64,000 bases of DNA from the NCBI GenBank assembly GCA_020050685.1, contig JAGVKG010000058.1, forward strand, positions 1 to 64,000, read 5' to 3'. The notes beneath the pieces are model-generated. The model searched no databases, was not told the DNA's origin, and saw only the letters and a list, made by a program, of their open reading frames with translations. Each line of letters opens with the position of its first letter. Position 1 is the stretch's first letter. The DNA is from Candidatus Obscuribacterales bacterium. Lineage in GTDB: Bacteria; Cyanobacteriota; Vampirovibrionia; Obscuribacterales; Obscuribacteraceae. A program made the position numbers and the translations under genes. This document shows, in pieces, positions 42,909 through 52,805 of the stretch.

Positions 42909-43280
42909 ATGTCACAGATTCATCGTGTGATTATCTTGAATAAGCCACTAAAAATCCGCGGGAAGACTCCTTTCCAGTGGGTACTTTTGGTTGGTTCGGC
43001 CGCGCTTGGATTTTTCATCGCCTCCAAAGTTCCGAAGGAATGGCAATTTAATCACATCCCAGCTGGATTTTTTGTCTTCGGCACAGTATTTGGCTTGGCC
43101 CTAATTTTTGTCACCGCCTCGGAAATGAAACCGCTTCAGTGGTGGAGAAATGTCATTCTCTATGGGTGCAAACTAATGCCCTTGATGTTCTTTCCTCATT
43201 CAGAGCCCGCCAGGGAATATATAGATGAGAATATGATTGAAAGTAAGAAGGAAAAAGTGTTGGTTGAATTTGAGCAATAA
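42909..43280 (+). CDS. VirB3/TrbD-like small membrane protein
   Basis: 123 residues. An N-terminal segment, VIILNKPLKIRGKTPFQW, is followed by two membrane helices (about 24-42 and 50-70) and a cytoplasmic tail. This matches the size and topology of VirB3, which in T4SS operons sits directly before virB4 and works with it at the inner membrane. Here too the VirB4 gene follows after 11 bases. Sequence similarity is short, so the call leans on context. Confidence 0.65.
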   Translation: MSQIHRVIILNKPLKIRGKTPFQWVLLVGSAALGFFIASKVPKEWQFNHIPAGFFVFGTVFGLALIFVTASEMKPLQWWRNVILYGCKLMPLMFFPHSEPAREYIDENMIESKKEKVLVEFEQ

Positions 43281-43291
43281 GGAGGATTTGG

Positions 43292-45964
43292 ATGACCGAC
43301 ACAATGAAACCATCAAACCAGACAGATGCTTATCCAAATTCCCCTAAGCAAGGAAATGGACAGGCAAGCAAGCCAAATCCGCTTGCTAGTTTTTTGCCGT
43401 CACCAATTCGGGAAATGATTTTGGGACCGCAAGACGATCTTTCCGGTCCGCCGCCAGACAAACGGGTGGACACAAGCTGGCAAGATATTTGTTTCCTGCA
43501 TGCAATTCCTGGCGATGACAACGACGAAGGTCTAGTCATATTAGCTGATGGTTCTATGCGCAAATACATTGGCTGCAAGGGCGTAAACGCATTGCTGTTC
43601 GATGAAGCTGAGCGCGAACAACTGGCTCGTCACTTTGCCCAACTAGCAAATTCAGCAGAAACCGATTTACAAGTCATCGTCAAGTCTCGCCACTTATCTG
43701 TCGATGAGTACCTTGAGCATTATCAGTCTGTGATTAAGACGGACAATGAATATCTCAAATGGTATGCAGAATGTACCGATCGTTGGTTTCGTCAAGTACA
43801 AGATTTGTCCTATATTCCCCAGCGTGATTTTTACGTTGTCGTAAGTTACCAACCGCCTGACTCAAAGAGTTTGACAAAACCTTGGTCCGGCAGACGATCA
43901 ATTCAAAAGCACGAGGAGTTTCTTGACATTCTCGATCGTTACGTAAGAACGTCGATCGAGCAATTGCGTCAGTCCAATTTGCGCCCTCAAGTTCTTTCGC
44001 GTCGCGAAGTCAGAAATTTGATCTATGAAGATCTCAACCCAACCTTATCGCATGCAGAGCCAGAAGCACCACCATCACGATTGGATGTGTCTGAATCATC
44101 GGCACTTGCTTGTTCTGCACTAAAAGTCACCAATGAACATTTATGGTTGGACGGCAAATATGTCGCAACACAGTATTTATCTCAGCCTCCGCATGAATCG
44201 TGGATGGGGTGGCTTGTCGATCTTTTGACTTTGAATATGGAATATACAATGTCCATATTCATTCACAATTGCGATCAAGATTCTGTGCGCAAGAAATTGC
44301 AGATGAATTATCGCATGGGCGTTGTGTCCAGTACGCAATTGGCCACTCCAGACCTTGAAGGAATTGAATCCACTCGTTCTGCCGCTTCTGCAATCCAAGA
44401 ATTTTTGCGCTCATCGAACAAAGCATTTGATCTCAGCTTATACATCACGACTTATGCAGAAACGCAAGAGAAGCTGGCAAATTATGCTGATGAAATCCGC
44501 CGAGTCTTCAAGAACAAGGGTGCAATTTTAGATCGCGGGCAAATGCTGCAATTAGATTGCTGGCAATCAACGCTTCCAGTTGGTGTCGACAAATTAGCAA
44601 TTGTCCATCAGGTTATGTCACCGATTGTCGGAACGTTTTGGCCATTCTTCACTGCCCAATGTGGAACACCGGATGGTGTGCCATTTGGATTTGCCCTTGC
44701 ATCGCGCGAGCCTGTCTTGCTCAATCCTTTTTATAGAGGCGCGGGAAAAGAAGCTAACAACATGTTTGTTGTAGGCACCACCGGTGCTGGTAAATCATTT
44801 GCCGTGTCGATGATGATTCTGCGCTTGCTGCCCCTTGGTGTACGCTTTGTGCTTATAGATAAGACAGTGGATAAATTTGGAGCCTATCGATTCATCACTG
44901 AAATTCTTGGACCAGAGCTTTGTAATTACATTGACCTTGGACCGAGCTCGGGTTACATTCTCAATCCGTTTGATCTCGGACCAGAAGACAAACCAGGCGA
45001 ACCATCGGCGGACAAAATAAGCAACTTGCTTTCGCTTCTGGACATTATGTTGGCACCAGAAGGCCGAGATGAATTGAGCGTTGAGGAAAAGTCACTTCTC
45101 GACGGATTGATTCGGGTTGCCTACATGGAAGCTGGCTTCCAGGGATCTGTGCCAACAATGTCTGATCTGGCGCGCGTTACTGCTCAAGCAGCTCAGTCGG
45201 AAACGGATCCTGTTCAGCGTGAACGCCTAGGTGCATTTGCCCGCGGTCTTTCACTTTTCACAAGACAAGGCGCGTTCGGTGGACTGGTTGATGGTCTGAC
45301 AAATATTGATACCGAAAAACTATTCATGGTATTTGATACACGTGAAGTCAACGAGCCGCGTTTAGAAAGAATCGCAGTCTTTATCCTCACAGAATTCATT
45401 CGCTGTAAAGCTGCCGAATGCAAAGCTCGTTCAATTCGATTTGCTGCTATCATCGACGAAGCGGCAACACTCATGCGCTTCAGAGCAGGCGCACGACTGC
45501 TCGACGACCTATCAAGACGCGCTCGCCACTACGGTATGATGTTGGTGGCAATTACTCAGCAATTGAAAGACTTCTTCAAGCAAGCCGAGCAAGCCGATTC
45601 CGTTATAAAAAACTCACACATGAAGATCCTTCTCCGACAAGATCCAAGCGACTTGCGATTGCTCAAAGATACACTTCGTCTTACCGATGCAGAAGTTGCC
45701 GCGGTTGAAAACTTTGGTCACTCCGAAGAAAAGCGCAGGCAAAGTCAATGTCTTTTCATTGTTGGTGGCATTCACGGCACCATCGCGCTGCCACCAAGTC
45801 CAATGGATTATTGGATTTGTACATCAGAACCAATTCGCGATATTCCTTTGCGCTTAAATACAATTCGCGAGATCATGGAAAAGAATCCCGGTTGCACCTA
45901 CACGCAAGCCTGCCGGCAAGCAGTCTACCTCCTCGGCCAACAATGGGAACGCGGCTTGCTGTAG
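43292..45964 (+). CDS. virB4: VirB4/TraC-type T4SS ATPase
   Basis: 890 residues. A Pro/Asn-rich start is followed by the CagE/TrbE/VirB N-terminal domain (about 65-440). The P-loop ATPase domain carries Walker A VVGTTGAGKSF (about 493-503) and Walker B FAAIIDEAATL (about 716-726). The downstream RRARHYGMMLVAITQQLKDF and LLRQDPSDLRLL are characteristic of VirB4. GGAGG at 8 bases precedes the ATG. VirB4 energises T4SS assembly and substrate passage at the inner membrane. It is the last gene of the plus operon and the firmest evidence that the locus is T4SS-related. Confidence 0.92.
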   Translation: MTDTMKPSNQTDAYPNSPKQGNGQASKPNPLASFLPSPIREMILGPQDDLSGPPPDKRVDTSWQDICFLHAIPGDDNDEGLVILADGSMRKYIGCKGVNALLFDEAEREQLARHFAQLANSAETDLQVIVKSRHLSVDEYLEHYQSVIKTDNEYLKWYAECTDRWFRQVQDLSYIPQRDFYVVVSYQPPDSKSLTKPWSGRRSIQKHEEFLDILDRYVRTSIEQLRQSNLRPQVLSRREVRNLIYEDLNPTLSHAEPEAPPSRLDVSESSALACSALKVTNEHLWLDGKYVATQYLSQPPHESWMGWLVDLLTLNMEYTMSIFIHNCDQDSVRKKLQMNYRMGVVSSTQLATPDLEGIESTRSAASAIQEFLRSSNKAFDLSLYITTYAETQEKLANYADEIRRVFKNKGAILDRGQMLQLDCWQSTLPVGVDKLAIVHQVMSPIVGTFWPFFTAQCGTPDGVPFGFALASREPVLLNPFYRGAGKEANNMFVVGTTGAGKSFAVSMMILRLLPLGVRFVLIDKTVDKFGAYRFITEILGPELCNYIDLGPSSGYILNPFDLGPEDKPGEPSADKISNLLSLLDIMLAPEGRDELSVEEKSLLDGLIRVAYMEAGFQGSVPTMSDLARVTAQAAQSETDPVQRERLGAFARGLSLFTRQGAFGGLVDGLTNIDTEKLFMVFDTREVNEPRLERIAVFILTEFIRCKAAECKARSIRFAAIIDEAATLMRFRAGARLLDDLSRRARHYGMMLVAITQQLKDFFKQAEQADSVIKNSHMKILLRQDPSDLRLLKDTLRLTDAEVAAVENFGHSEEKRRQSQCLFIVGGIHGTIALPPSPMDYWICTSEPIRDIPLRLNTIREIMEKNPGCTYTQACRQAVYLLGQQWERGLL

Positions 45965-46005
45965 GAGCGCGCGCCAGCCGTGATCAAAGACCTTTAAAAG
46001 ACGAC

Positions 46006-46101
46006 TGTCATCCTGAGGAGCGCGAAGCGCGACGAGGGACCTCTCGTGTTTCAACGAAACACCATGAGAGGTCCTTCGGCACTTCGTGCCTCAGGATGAC
46101 A
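46006..46101. repeat. REP-like palindromic element between convergent genes
   Basis: TGTCATCCTGAGG (46006-46018) pairs with CCTCAGGATGACA (46089-46101). Inside are three smaller hairpins: GCGCGAAGCGC; an ACCTCTC/GAGAGGT stem with TGTTTC/GAAACA; and GGCACTTCGTGCC. The whole 96 bases can fold as a branched cruciform. GTCATCCTGAG-type palindromes of this kind recur in many bacterial genomes. It could also end transcription from both sides. Confidence 0.85.
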
Positions 46102-46129
46102 TGATCAATTATGTGACGATGATCCGGTT

Positions 46130-48610
46130 TTAGAAATACAACGTCAATGGTTCGCTGGGGAAGCCGACTGGCAGGCCGTATTGATCGACGGCAACGATGC
46201 GTACTTGGCGGAGGTTCTTCGTATTTGATCCAGAAGAATTAGGATCTGTGCTGGCGACAGAAAAATCGTTTGGCAAATTGATTTTGCCTTTGACACCATT
46301 TTGGCTTATGACCGTCGAATCACGCTCACCTGCCGTGCCGGATTTGGCGGCAGTCATGTCCGTTTCGTTTGCAGAATCGAAAGTAGTACCGACTGGAGAA
46401 ACAAGCAACTGAACGCCATGAGCATTGGCAATTTTACTCACGTCGTAGTTGATTGCGTTCTGACTCAGTACAAAACTCGGAACATATTTGGCATCAGAGA
46501 AAAGTCGAACGCCGCGAAAGTCAATAAAGTATTCTCCTGGTTCCAATCGCAAACCAAATTCTTTGATCGTGCTGGACAAAGTCCAAGCGCGATAGCGCCC
46601 AAGCCATGCTAAGTGCTCACCACGAACAACTTCGCCGGCACTAGCTTGTGCATCGCCACCAGCAAAAGACGATTTCCATACGAATCTTACTTTCGCTCCC
46701 ATACATGTAGTGCATCCCCGTGAGTCATAAAGCGCAAAGTCAGCGCTAGCAAAATTGGCAGACAACGGATTAAGGTCAACATCAGGGAAATACAAAGTCA
46801 CACCGGTACTTCCAGGATAAATTCGTAAGTGATCAGCAAAGCGAACCAAGCTCGGCAGTTTGCTCGACATGACATGCCAATTGTTGCCCTCGCCCCAAGA
46901 GGCATTTTCCGGAATCACTTTCAATTGTCTGCAATTGTTCGGAGTAACAGCAAAGGTAAACTGATCATTCCCATCTGCTTTGGCGAAACTCTGAAACTGA
47001 CCAGACGTCCTATCCCACAGATAAGCTTGAACGTTGTTTGGATCCACAATCATCTGCTTGAAGTTCTGCGGCCAGATGTAATCATGACTGCCAGAAATTG
47101 GCGGCTCAATTGTGACTAAACGTGATGCATAATCAACTTCAGAAAATGGTGGCTTAGCAGCTATGGCTAAATATTGCGGGCGAGTCAACATACCGGCACC
47201 AGAAAAATCGCGAGGCAGATCAAGTAATAAAACATGCTTACCATCAGGAGTCTCGCGAGCAATGGTTCTCACCTGACTGAGCAAAGTTTCCATTTGCTTG
47301 CCGGCAGTTATCCACGGTTGCAAATTCCCTTGCAATTCGTAAGACCATAAGCCAAACAATAAAGTCAAAAGCAGCGTGCCTATCGCTGTGACAGCGATAG
47401 CCTGCCTACGCTTCATTGCATCCACCGCTGGTAATAGCAGGAGTGCTAGCAACATGCACAAGGGAGCAGAAGAAATAAAGAATAAGCGACTGCCTACCAG
47501 ATTGGGATAAATGTGCCACACCTGAATGGTTGGCAATATTGCCACCACTGCCCAACACAACAAGAAGAGAAATGGCCTGACCTTGGTCGAGCCGGCAACC
47601 AAACGAAATAGAAAAATCACCAAAGCACCAGCATAAATTGCCAGCGACGCAGGTTTAACAAAGGAAGCAAATTGCACTTCCTCATTCATTGGCAAAATTA
47701 TTTTGACAAGGCTTGCCTTATCCAAAAAGACACGCCAGCTATTGGCAAATACGCTTAGTCCACCTTCGCCATAACCGCCGACGACAGCACCAAGCAATGC
47801 AGTTCGGAATGCAGCATATAAAGCAAGCGCAATAAAGAACAATCCGACATATTTGAATTTGGCAATTGAATAATCTTTAGCCTCGCCTTTCCAGGTTGTC
47901 TTGACCAAGAGAAGTTCGGCCAAAGCAATTACGGCTGGCAAAGTTGCAGCCATCTCTTTGCTGGCAAGCGCCAAGACAAAACAAACCAACGATGCCCAAA
48001 GGTAAACCGGCTCTCTGATCAAACGAAAGCGCAAATAAGAATGAATGGATGCCAAATAAAACAGTGAGCAAAGCAAATCGACTCGGCCAATCGCCCAAGC
48101 ACAAGCCTCGGGATGCAATGGATAAACAGCAAACAACAATGCCGCCCACAAAGCACAAGCCGTACCGAGTCTGTTACCACTCAGACCAGTCACTTCAAGC
48201 ACAATCAAGGCAACGAAAAATGCGCTACCGAATAGAAGCAAAATGTTAGTCAGGTGAAAACCGAGGGCATTCGTCTTCCAAAACAAGTAGTCCACAAAAA
48301 AGGACAACGATGAAAGCGGTCTATAACTCTTCATTATATCCGAGTCAGCCCAATTGCCGTAGAAATTGTGCAAAAGCCCTTGCCAGTGACCAGCCTGCGC
48401 TTGAGCAACATAATTTAGATGCAAAAAGTCATCGAGCAAAAACCCAACCTTAAGTGTGGACCAGTAGGAAACAAAACAAGCAATCAGCACAAGAGCAAAT
48501 CCGGTCATCATTTGCAATTTCAAGGAGGCAAGATCATAACTGGCCTTCTCCAGCGTAATCTGGCTGGATGGCGGTTGTGATGACTGGTTGACTAATTCTT
48601 GATCTGACAT
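46130..48610 (-). CDS. GT-C-type membrane glycosyltransferase (TMTC/PMT-like), copy 1
   Basis: About 826 residues from the ATG at 48610, 1 base after the upstream stop; ATG 48622 and GTG 48646 are alternatives. Some ten to twelve membrane helices fill residues 30-440. GT-C hallmarks are LLDDFLHLNY (acidic pair in the first loop), YRPLSSLSFF, HPEACAWAIGRVDLL and ASKEMAATLP. These match protein O-mannosyltransferase/TMTC-type enzymes, which use lipid-linked sugars. A large periplasmic beta-rich domain (about 450-826) follows. Paralog of the adjacent gene. Acceptor and sugar are unknown. Confidence 0.75.
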   Translation of the reverse strand: MSDQELVNQSSQPPSSQITLEKASYDLASLKLQMMTGFALVLIACFVSYWSTLKVGFLLDDFLHLNYVAQAQAGHWQGLLHNFYGNWADSDIMKSYRPLSSLSFFVDYLFWKTNALGFHLTNILLLFGSAFFVALIVLEVTGLSGNRLGTACALWAALLFAVYPLHPEACAWAIGRVDLLCSLFYLASIHSYLRFRLIREPVYLWASLVCFVLALASKEMAATLPAVIALAELLLVKTTWKGEAKDYSIAKFKYVGLFFIALALYAAFRTALLGAVVGGYGEGGLSVFANSWRVFLDKASLVKIILPMNEEVQFASFVKPASLAIYAGALVIFLFRLVAGSTKVRPFLFLLCWAVVAILPTIQVWHIYPNLVGSRLFFISSAPLCMLLALLLLPAVDAMKRRQAIAVTAIGTLLLTLLFGLWSYELQGNLQPWITAGKQMETLLSQVRTIARETPDGKHVLLLDLPRDFSGAGMLTRPQYLAIAAKPPFSEVDYASRLVTIEPPISGSHDYIWPQNFKQMIVDPNNVQAYLWDRTSGQFQSFAKADGNDQFTFAVTPNNCRQLKVIPENASWGEGNNWHVMSSKLPSLVRFADHLRIYPGSTGVTLYFPDVDLNPLSANFASADFALYDSRGCTTCMGAKVRFVWKSSFAGGDAQASAGEVVRGEHLAWLGRYRAWTLSSTIKEFGLRLEPGEYFIDFRGVRLFSDAKYVPSFVLSQNAINYDVSKIANAHGVQLLVSPVGTTFDSANETDMTAAKSGTAGERDSTVISQNGVKGKINLPNDFSVASTDPNSSGSNTKNLRQVRIVAVDQYGLPVGFPSEPLTLYF

Positions 48611-48611
48611 C

Positions 48612-51068
48612 TTAGATTGCATATCTCTTGATTTTTGCCTTCCCACTTAGTCTTTTCTTCCCGGCAAACTCACTAACTTGTAAGTTAATCGAGTCAGACA
48701 CGAAGCCAATTACTTCACCTTGCTTATTTAGGCAGGCAAGTCGAACTTGATAATATGCCGGCATTGGAAAGACTCGCGATTGAATCTCAAACTTTCCCTT
48801 CGACTCTTTTAAAACAATTCTCGTCAACGCATGCTTGGACAATTCTTGATCGCGCATTTGTCCAGAGTAATGCTCAAACCAAGAATTTGGTTTAGAGACT
48901 TCGACAACAAAAGAATCCGCGCCATCAATTTGTGATGCATCATATTCAAATACAGCTTTCTCTTTGGTTAGGCGGCTAACACCGTCTGCGTCTTCGCGCA
49001 AATAATTCTCGTCTGCAAAAAGCTGCGGAATTAACTTCTCACCAGATAGAAATGTCATGCCGTTTAGCTGCACATCTGCGAGGGGAGTCGGTAAGTCCAA
49101 ACGCACTAGATTGACTCTTTCGGTAAGCGCCCAGTTTTTGTGTTGGGAAACGGCAAAGCGATACTTATGGTTCTTTCCATCCAAAGTTGCCGGTAATGCC
49201 AATCGCCTTGTCCCATCAAACAAAGGCTTCTGAGCGCTCGTCCAAGACAAGAAGATATATGGCGGGATGTTTTTTGCCTGCGAAGGTAATGTCGCGCTCA
49301 AATCAAGATCAACAAAATCTGTCGCCATTGATGAAATATCTATAGGTGGCGATGCTAGAAACTGATCTGCCCCCAGGCTCACAACTGAAAAACCCGGAAG
49401 TTTTATTTCTCGTGACAGCTTTTCCGCGCCTGCCAAATTGAGGGCGACCAACCGGCGCGTCTGCGAATCCCAGACATAAATATCATAGTTCTGCGCAGAC
49501 TTGAGCAGATTACGCAAGCGGGCAATATTCACAAGTTCCGAATCACCGTACATCATCGGCTCAAACGTCAGTATGCGTGAGGACAAGTTGTTTACACAAA
49601 GCGGCCATTGCATAAGCACCCAGAGCATGGCGGCATTATATATTTGATGTGCTCCACCAATTCTTTGCGGCAAATTCATCAGAACCAATTTCTTTGGCTC
49701 TGGCAGCGAACTCAGTTTGGCTTCCAGCGCCTCACGCAGATCGCGCACTTCCTGACCAGCATGCACCCAAGTCAAATTGTTCTTGTAAGCAATGGTGGCA
49801 TAGCAGAGAACAAGTACAACAAGCGTCAGAGCGCAAGCACGCTGGATCAATTTAAAACGCGATTGATCGAGAGTCTCTCGATTTACAGCTTTCACCAGAG
49901 GGAAAACAAGCAAGCCAATCAAAAGACAAAGCGGTGCTGTGGACATATACATAAAACGACTGCCCAACAAATTGTCCGTCAAATTCCAAACCTGATAGGT
50001 CGGTATCAAAGAAAGCACTAACCAGCCGAAGGCAAAAATAATCCAGCGACTTAATCCTGAATCAGCGCGGAGCCACAACAAACGAACAACCACACTTGCC
50101 GCACAAACAATATATATAGTTTTGAGATAGCGACGCAGATGATCAAATGGTGAAAACACTTCAATATCAAAAGGGAACAAGACGCGCAACATACCACCGT
50201 CTTCAAAGAATCGCTTCCAGAGCGACCCTGAAAGTCCTTCACCAACTGAACCTGTGTAACCCCCGGCAATGGTGCCCAGCGAAAGTGTACGGACAATCAA
50301 ATACAAACCGAGCGTCAACCAAAAGGGCCAAGTCCTCGCCCATGCTTGTCTGAGTCTCTCAAGCACAGCGTTTGATTCACGAACCTGAGCCTCGTCCTTT
50401 GGAGCAAATAAACACCAGAGAAATAAAAGCGGTGGTAATGTAATTGCCATTTCTTTGGAAATCAGGCTAACAACAAAGCAAACAATCGCAACCCCATAGG
50501 CCAAACGATTCTTTTCTTGCTGTCCTTTCAAAAAGAGCCAAAACGCCGCCAAACTAAAACAAGTGCAGACTGAGTCCACGCGACCAATTATCCAACTGAC
50601 CACTTCCGGATGAAGCGGGTGTACAGCAAAAAGGGCAGCCGCCAAAAACGCGCAAAGCGTAGCTTGCCAATCACCAAATTCTCGCAAGAGCCGCCGCGAG
50701 AGCAAGAAAAGAAAAATGGTCGAGCCCACTTGGTACAAAATATTCGTCAGATGGAAACCCAAGGCATTTGCTTTCCAAAAGAGCCAGTCCAAGGCCAAGG
50801 TCAAAGAAATGAAGGGGCGATAAAACTGTGTGCCCTCGGTTTGCATCCAATTTGTCCAAAAATTCTGCAAGAGCATTTCCGGATGCCCGGCAAACACCCT
50901 CTGCAAATAGGCAACGTGCACAAAATCATCGGCTAAAAAATATCCACTCAGGCTGCGCCAATAGACGAGCAAATTGAGCCCAAGCAAAAGCACAACAAAC
51001 AGAAGATCGATGCCGCGGCGGCAAAGAGCAGATTTCTCGTTTTCAGATTTTGCTTGGCAAAAAAGCAT
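48612..51068 (-). CDS. GT-C-type membrane glycosyltransferase (TMTC/PMT-like), copy 2
   Basis: 818 residues with the same layout as its downstream neighbour. The first helix is at about 22-42, then FLADDFVHVAYLQRV, FYRPFISLTLALDWLF, HPEVVSWIIGRVDSV and ISKEMAITLPPLLF. About ten membrane helices and a C-terminal beta-rich periplasmic part (about 440-818) follow. The likely role is glycosylation of envelope proteins or glycolipids from a polyprenyl-phosphate sugar. The stop is 1 base before the next start, so the pair is coupled and probably arose by duplication. The gap upstream is 264 bases to the long GH1 frame. Confidence 0.75.
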   Translation of the reverse strand: MLFCQAKSENEKSALCRRGIDLLFVVLLLGLNLLVYWRSLSGYFLADDFVHVAYLQRVFAGHPEMLLQNFWTNWMQTEGTQFYRPFISLTLALDWLFWKANALGFHLTNILYQVGSTIFLFLLSRRLLREFGDWQATLCAFLAAALFAVHPLHPEVVSWIIGRVDSVCTCFSLAAFWLFLKGQQEKNRLAYGVAIVCFVVSLISKEMAITLPPLLFLWCLFAPKDEAQVRESNAVLERLRQAWARTWPFWLTLGLYLIVRTLSLGTIAGGYTGSVGEGLSGSLWKRFFEDGGMLRVLFPFDIEVFSPFDHLRRYLKTIYIVCAASVVVRLLWLRADSGLSRWIIFAFGWLVLSLIPTYQVWNLTDNLLGSRFMYMSTAPLCLLIGLLVFPLVKAVNRETLDQSRFKLIQRACALTLVVLVLCYATIAYKNNLTWVHAGQEVRDLREALEAKLSSLPEPKKLVLMNLPQRIGGAHQIYNAAMLWVLMQWPLCVNNLSSRILTFEPMMYGDSELVNIARLRNLLKSAQNYDIYVWDSQTRRLVALNLAGAEKLSREIKLPGFSVVSLGADQFLASPPIDISSMATDFVDLDLSATLPSQAKNIPPYIFLSWTSAQKPLFDGTRRLALPATLDGKNHKYRFAVSQHKNWALTERVNLVRLDLPTPLADVQLNGMTFLSGEKLIPQLFADENYLREDADGVSRLTKEKAVFEYDASQIDGADSFVVEVSKPNSWFEHYSGQMRDQELSKHALTRIVLKESKGKFEIQSRVFPMPAYYQVRLACLNKQGEVIGFVSDSINLQVSEFAGKKRLSGKAKIKRYAI

Positions 51069-51383
51069 TTGAAGACTTGCGTAACGACCAACCTGAAATA
51101 GGGGTCAAAAGGTATTAATAGGATCAGTTGTCCGGACAGGCAGATTTAAAAGTCCCTGTCATACACCCGTCTCGGCAAACGAACACCATATTATAGCGAT
51201 TGCCAGCATGCCAAGCGGCAGATTCCAGCTGCCTCCACGTCACCTGCTCCCCAAAATGGCGCAAAAGCAACAGATTGCCACGAGCTTCTTCATCTAATAA
51301 GCAACATCGCCTAAGAAAGTTTAAACTCTAGTATGGAGGCCCGGCGATTTGTCAGGAGAAGAGTTGAATTGGAGGACGCAGTT
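51069..51383. other. 315-bp divergent intergenic region
   Basis: No gene is seen between the glycosyltransferase pair (leftward) and the beta-glucosidase operon (rightward). A perfect 10-bp palindrome TGTCCGGACA lies at 51129-51138 and could be a regulator site. No confident promoter was identified. Confidence 0.45.
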
Positions 51384-52805
51384 TTGAAATTTCCAGAAGG
51401 GTTTCTCTGGGGAGCTGCCACATCGGCTTTCCAAGTGGAAGGGCATCCTGGCGAAATTACCGACCGCCTATCCGACTGGGCAGTTTGGACAACTATAGAC
51501 GGGAAAATCTCCGACAAAACAACCGCCGACCAGGCGTGCGAATTTTTCACACGCTATCAAGAAGACGTCGATCTTTGCAAGTCGCTCAACCTCAATTGCT
51601 TCCGCTTGAGCTTGAATTGGCCGGCACTCTGCCCGACGGAAGCCCATCAAGATTACTTCGATGCAGAATCAGTCGAGTATTACCGTGCCTTGTTGAAGTC
51701 GCTTAAGGCGCAAGGTATGACCACCTTCGTTACGCTCTTTCACTTTTGCACACCACGTTGGTTAGCAGATCTAGGCGGCTGGACAAGCCCGCGCGCAGTT
51801 GAGGCATTTACCAAGTATGCCGACCTGGCCGCCAAACATTTTGGTGACTTGGTTGATTATTGGATTACACATAACGAGCCACTGGTCTACGCATATTACG
51901 GCTATGTTGGTGGTGAGTGGCCACCAGGACACCGTCAAGATTATTTGAAAGCCTTCAAATGCATTCGCTATTTATTGGAAGGGCACGCCAAAGGTTTTGC
52001 TGCCATTCGCAAACATTCGCCAAACGCGCAAATTAGTTTTGCCATGCATTGGCGGCCATTTTTCGCGCACAATGTATTCAATCCTTTTGATCAATTGTCA
52101 CGTTATTTGCGTGACTATGTATTCAATGAAATGTTTCCGCTGGCAGTCGAGACCGGCAAGCTGGACTTTCCCTTTCCGATTTCACTTGAGCCGACGGTGC
52201 GTGCTCTTTCCGGCGAAATTCCCGGACTCAAAGGATCAATGGATTACTTGGCGATTAACTATTACACGCGCGAGTTTTGCGAATTCAATTGGGGACCGCC
52301 GCCGGACCCATTTGGTAAGCAATCACCAAAAACAGAATTTGAATCGAGCGAAATGGGCTGGGAAATGTATCCGGAAGGTCTCTATTATTTATTGACCGAA
52401 GATATGGCTCAATTTGCCCGCAAAACCGATGGTGAGTTGCGTCCGATTTTCATTACCGAAAATGGCATGGCAGAAATGCACCCAGCCCACCTGGATGAAG
52501 GCGACTGGTCGTTGGAAGATGATACGCGGCAACGTTACTTGGTATCGCATTTGGTGGCATTGCGCAAAGCCATCGCCGATGGTGCCAACGTTAAGGGTTA
52601 TATGTATTGGTCGCTTATGGATAATTTTGAGTGGGCGCACGGACTGCAACCACGTTTCGGACTGGTGCGGATTGCCTATCCCACACAAGAGCGCACCTTA
52701 CGCACCAGTGCAAAATTATATGGGGACGTCGCACAAGCAAACGGCATTCCCAGTCAGTACATTAGTTTAGGAGTGGATCGCCTTAACAGCACAAATTATG
52801 AATAG
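51384..52805 (+). CDS. Glycoside hydrolase family 1 (beta-glucosidase-like)
   Basis: 473 residues from a TTG at 51384. I choose it because GGAGG lies 8 bases upstream and the product then begins KFPEGFLWGAATSAFQVEG, the usual GH1 N-terminus; an upstream ATG at 51333 would add 17 basic residues. The acid/base is E165 in WITHNEP and the nucleophile E359 in FITENGM. MYWSLMDNFEWAHGL is the conserved C-terminal motif. It would split beta-linked glucosides or galactosides in the cytoplasm. It overlaps dsbD by 8 bases. Confidence 0.92.
   Translation: MKFPEGFLWGAATSAFQVEGHPGEITDRLSDWAVWTTIDGKISDKTTADQACEFFTRYQEDVDLCKSLNLNCFRLSLNWPALCPTEAHQDYFDAESVEYYRALLKSLKAQGMTTFVTLFHFCTPRWLADLGGWTSPRAVEAFTKYADLAAKHFGDLVDYWITHNEPLVYAYYGYVGGEWPPGHRQDYLKAFKCIRYLLEGHAKGFAAIRKHSPNAQISFAMHWRPFFAHNVFNPFDQLSRYLRDYVFNEMFPLAVETGKLDFPFPISLEPTVRALSGEIPGLKGSMDYLAINYYTREFCEFNWGPPPDPFGKQSPKTEFESSEMGWEMYPEGLYYLLTEDMAQFARKTDGELRPIFITENGMAEMHPAHLDEGDWSLEDDTRQRYLVSHLVALRKAIADGANVKGYMYWSLMDNFEWAHGLQPRFGLVRIAYPTQERTLRTSAKLYGDVAQANGIPSQYISLGVDRLNSTNYE

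Noticed and set aside
26303-45964. Integrative conjugative element or prophage
   Set aside because: No relaxase, integrase, att repeats, phage structural genes or composition break seen; only membrane-complex genes are present.
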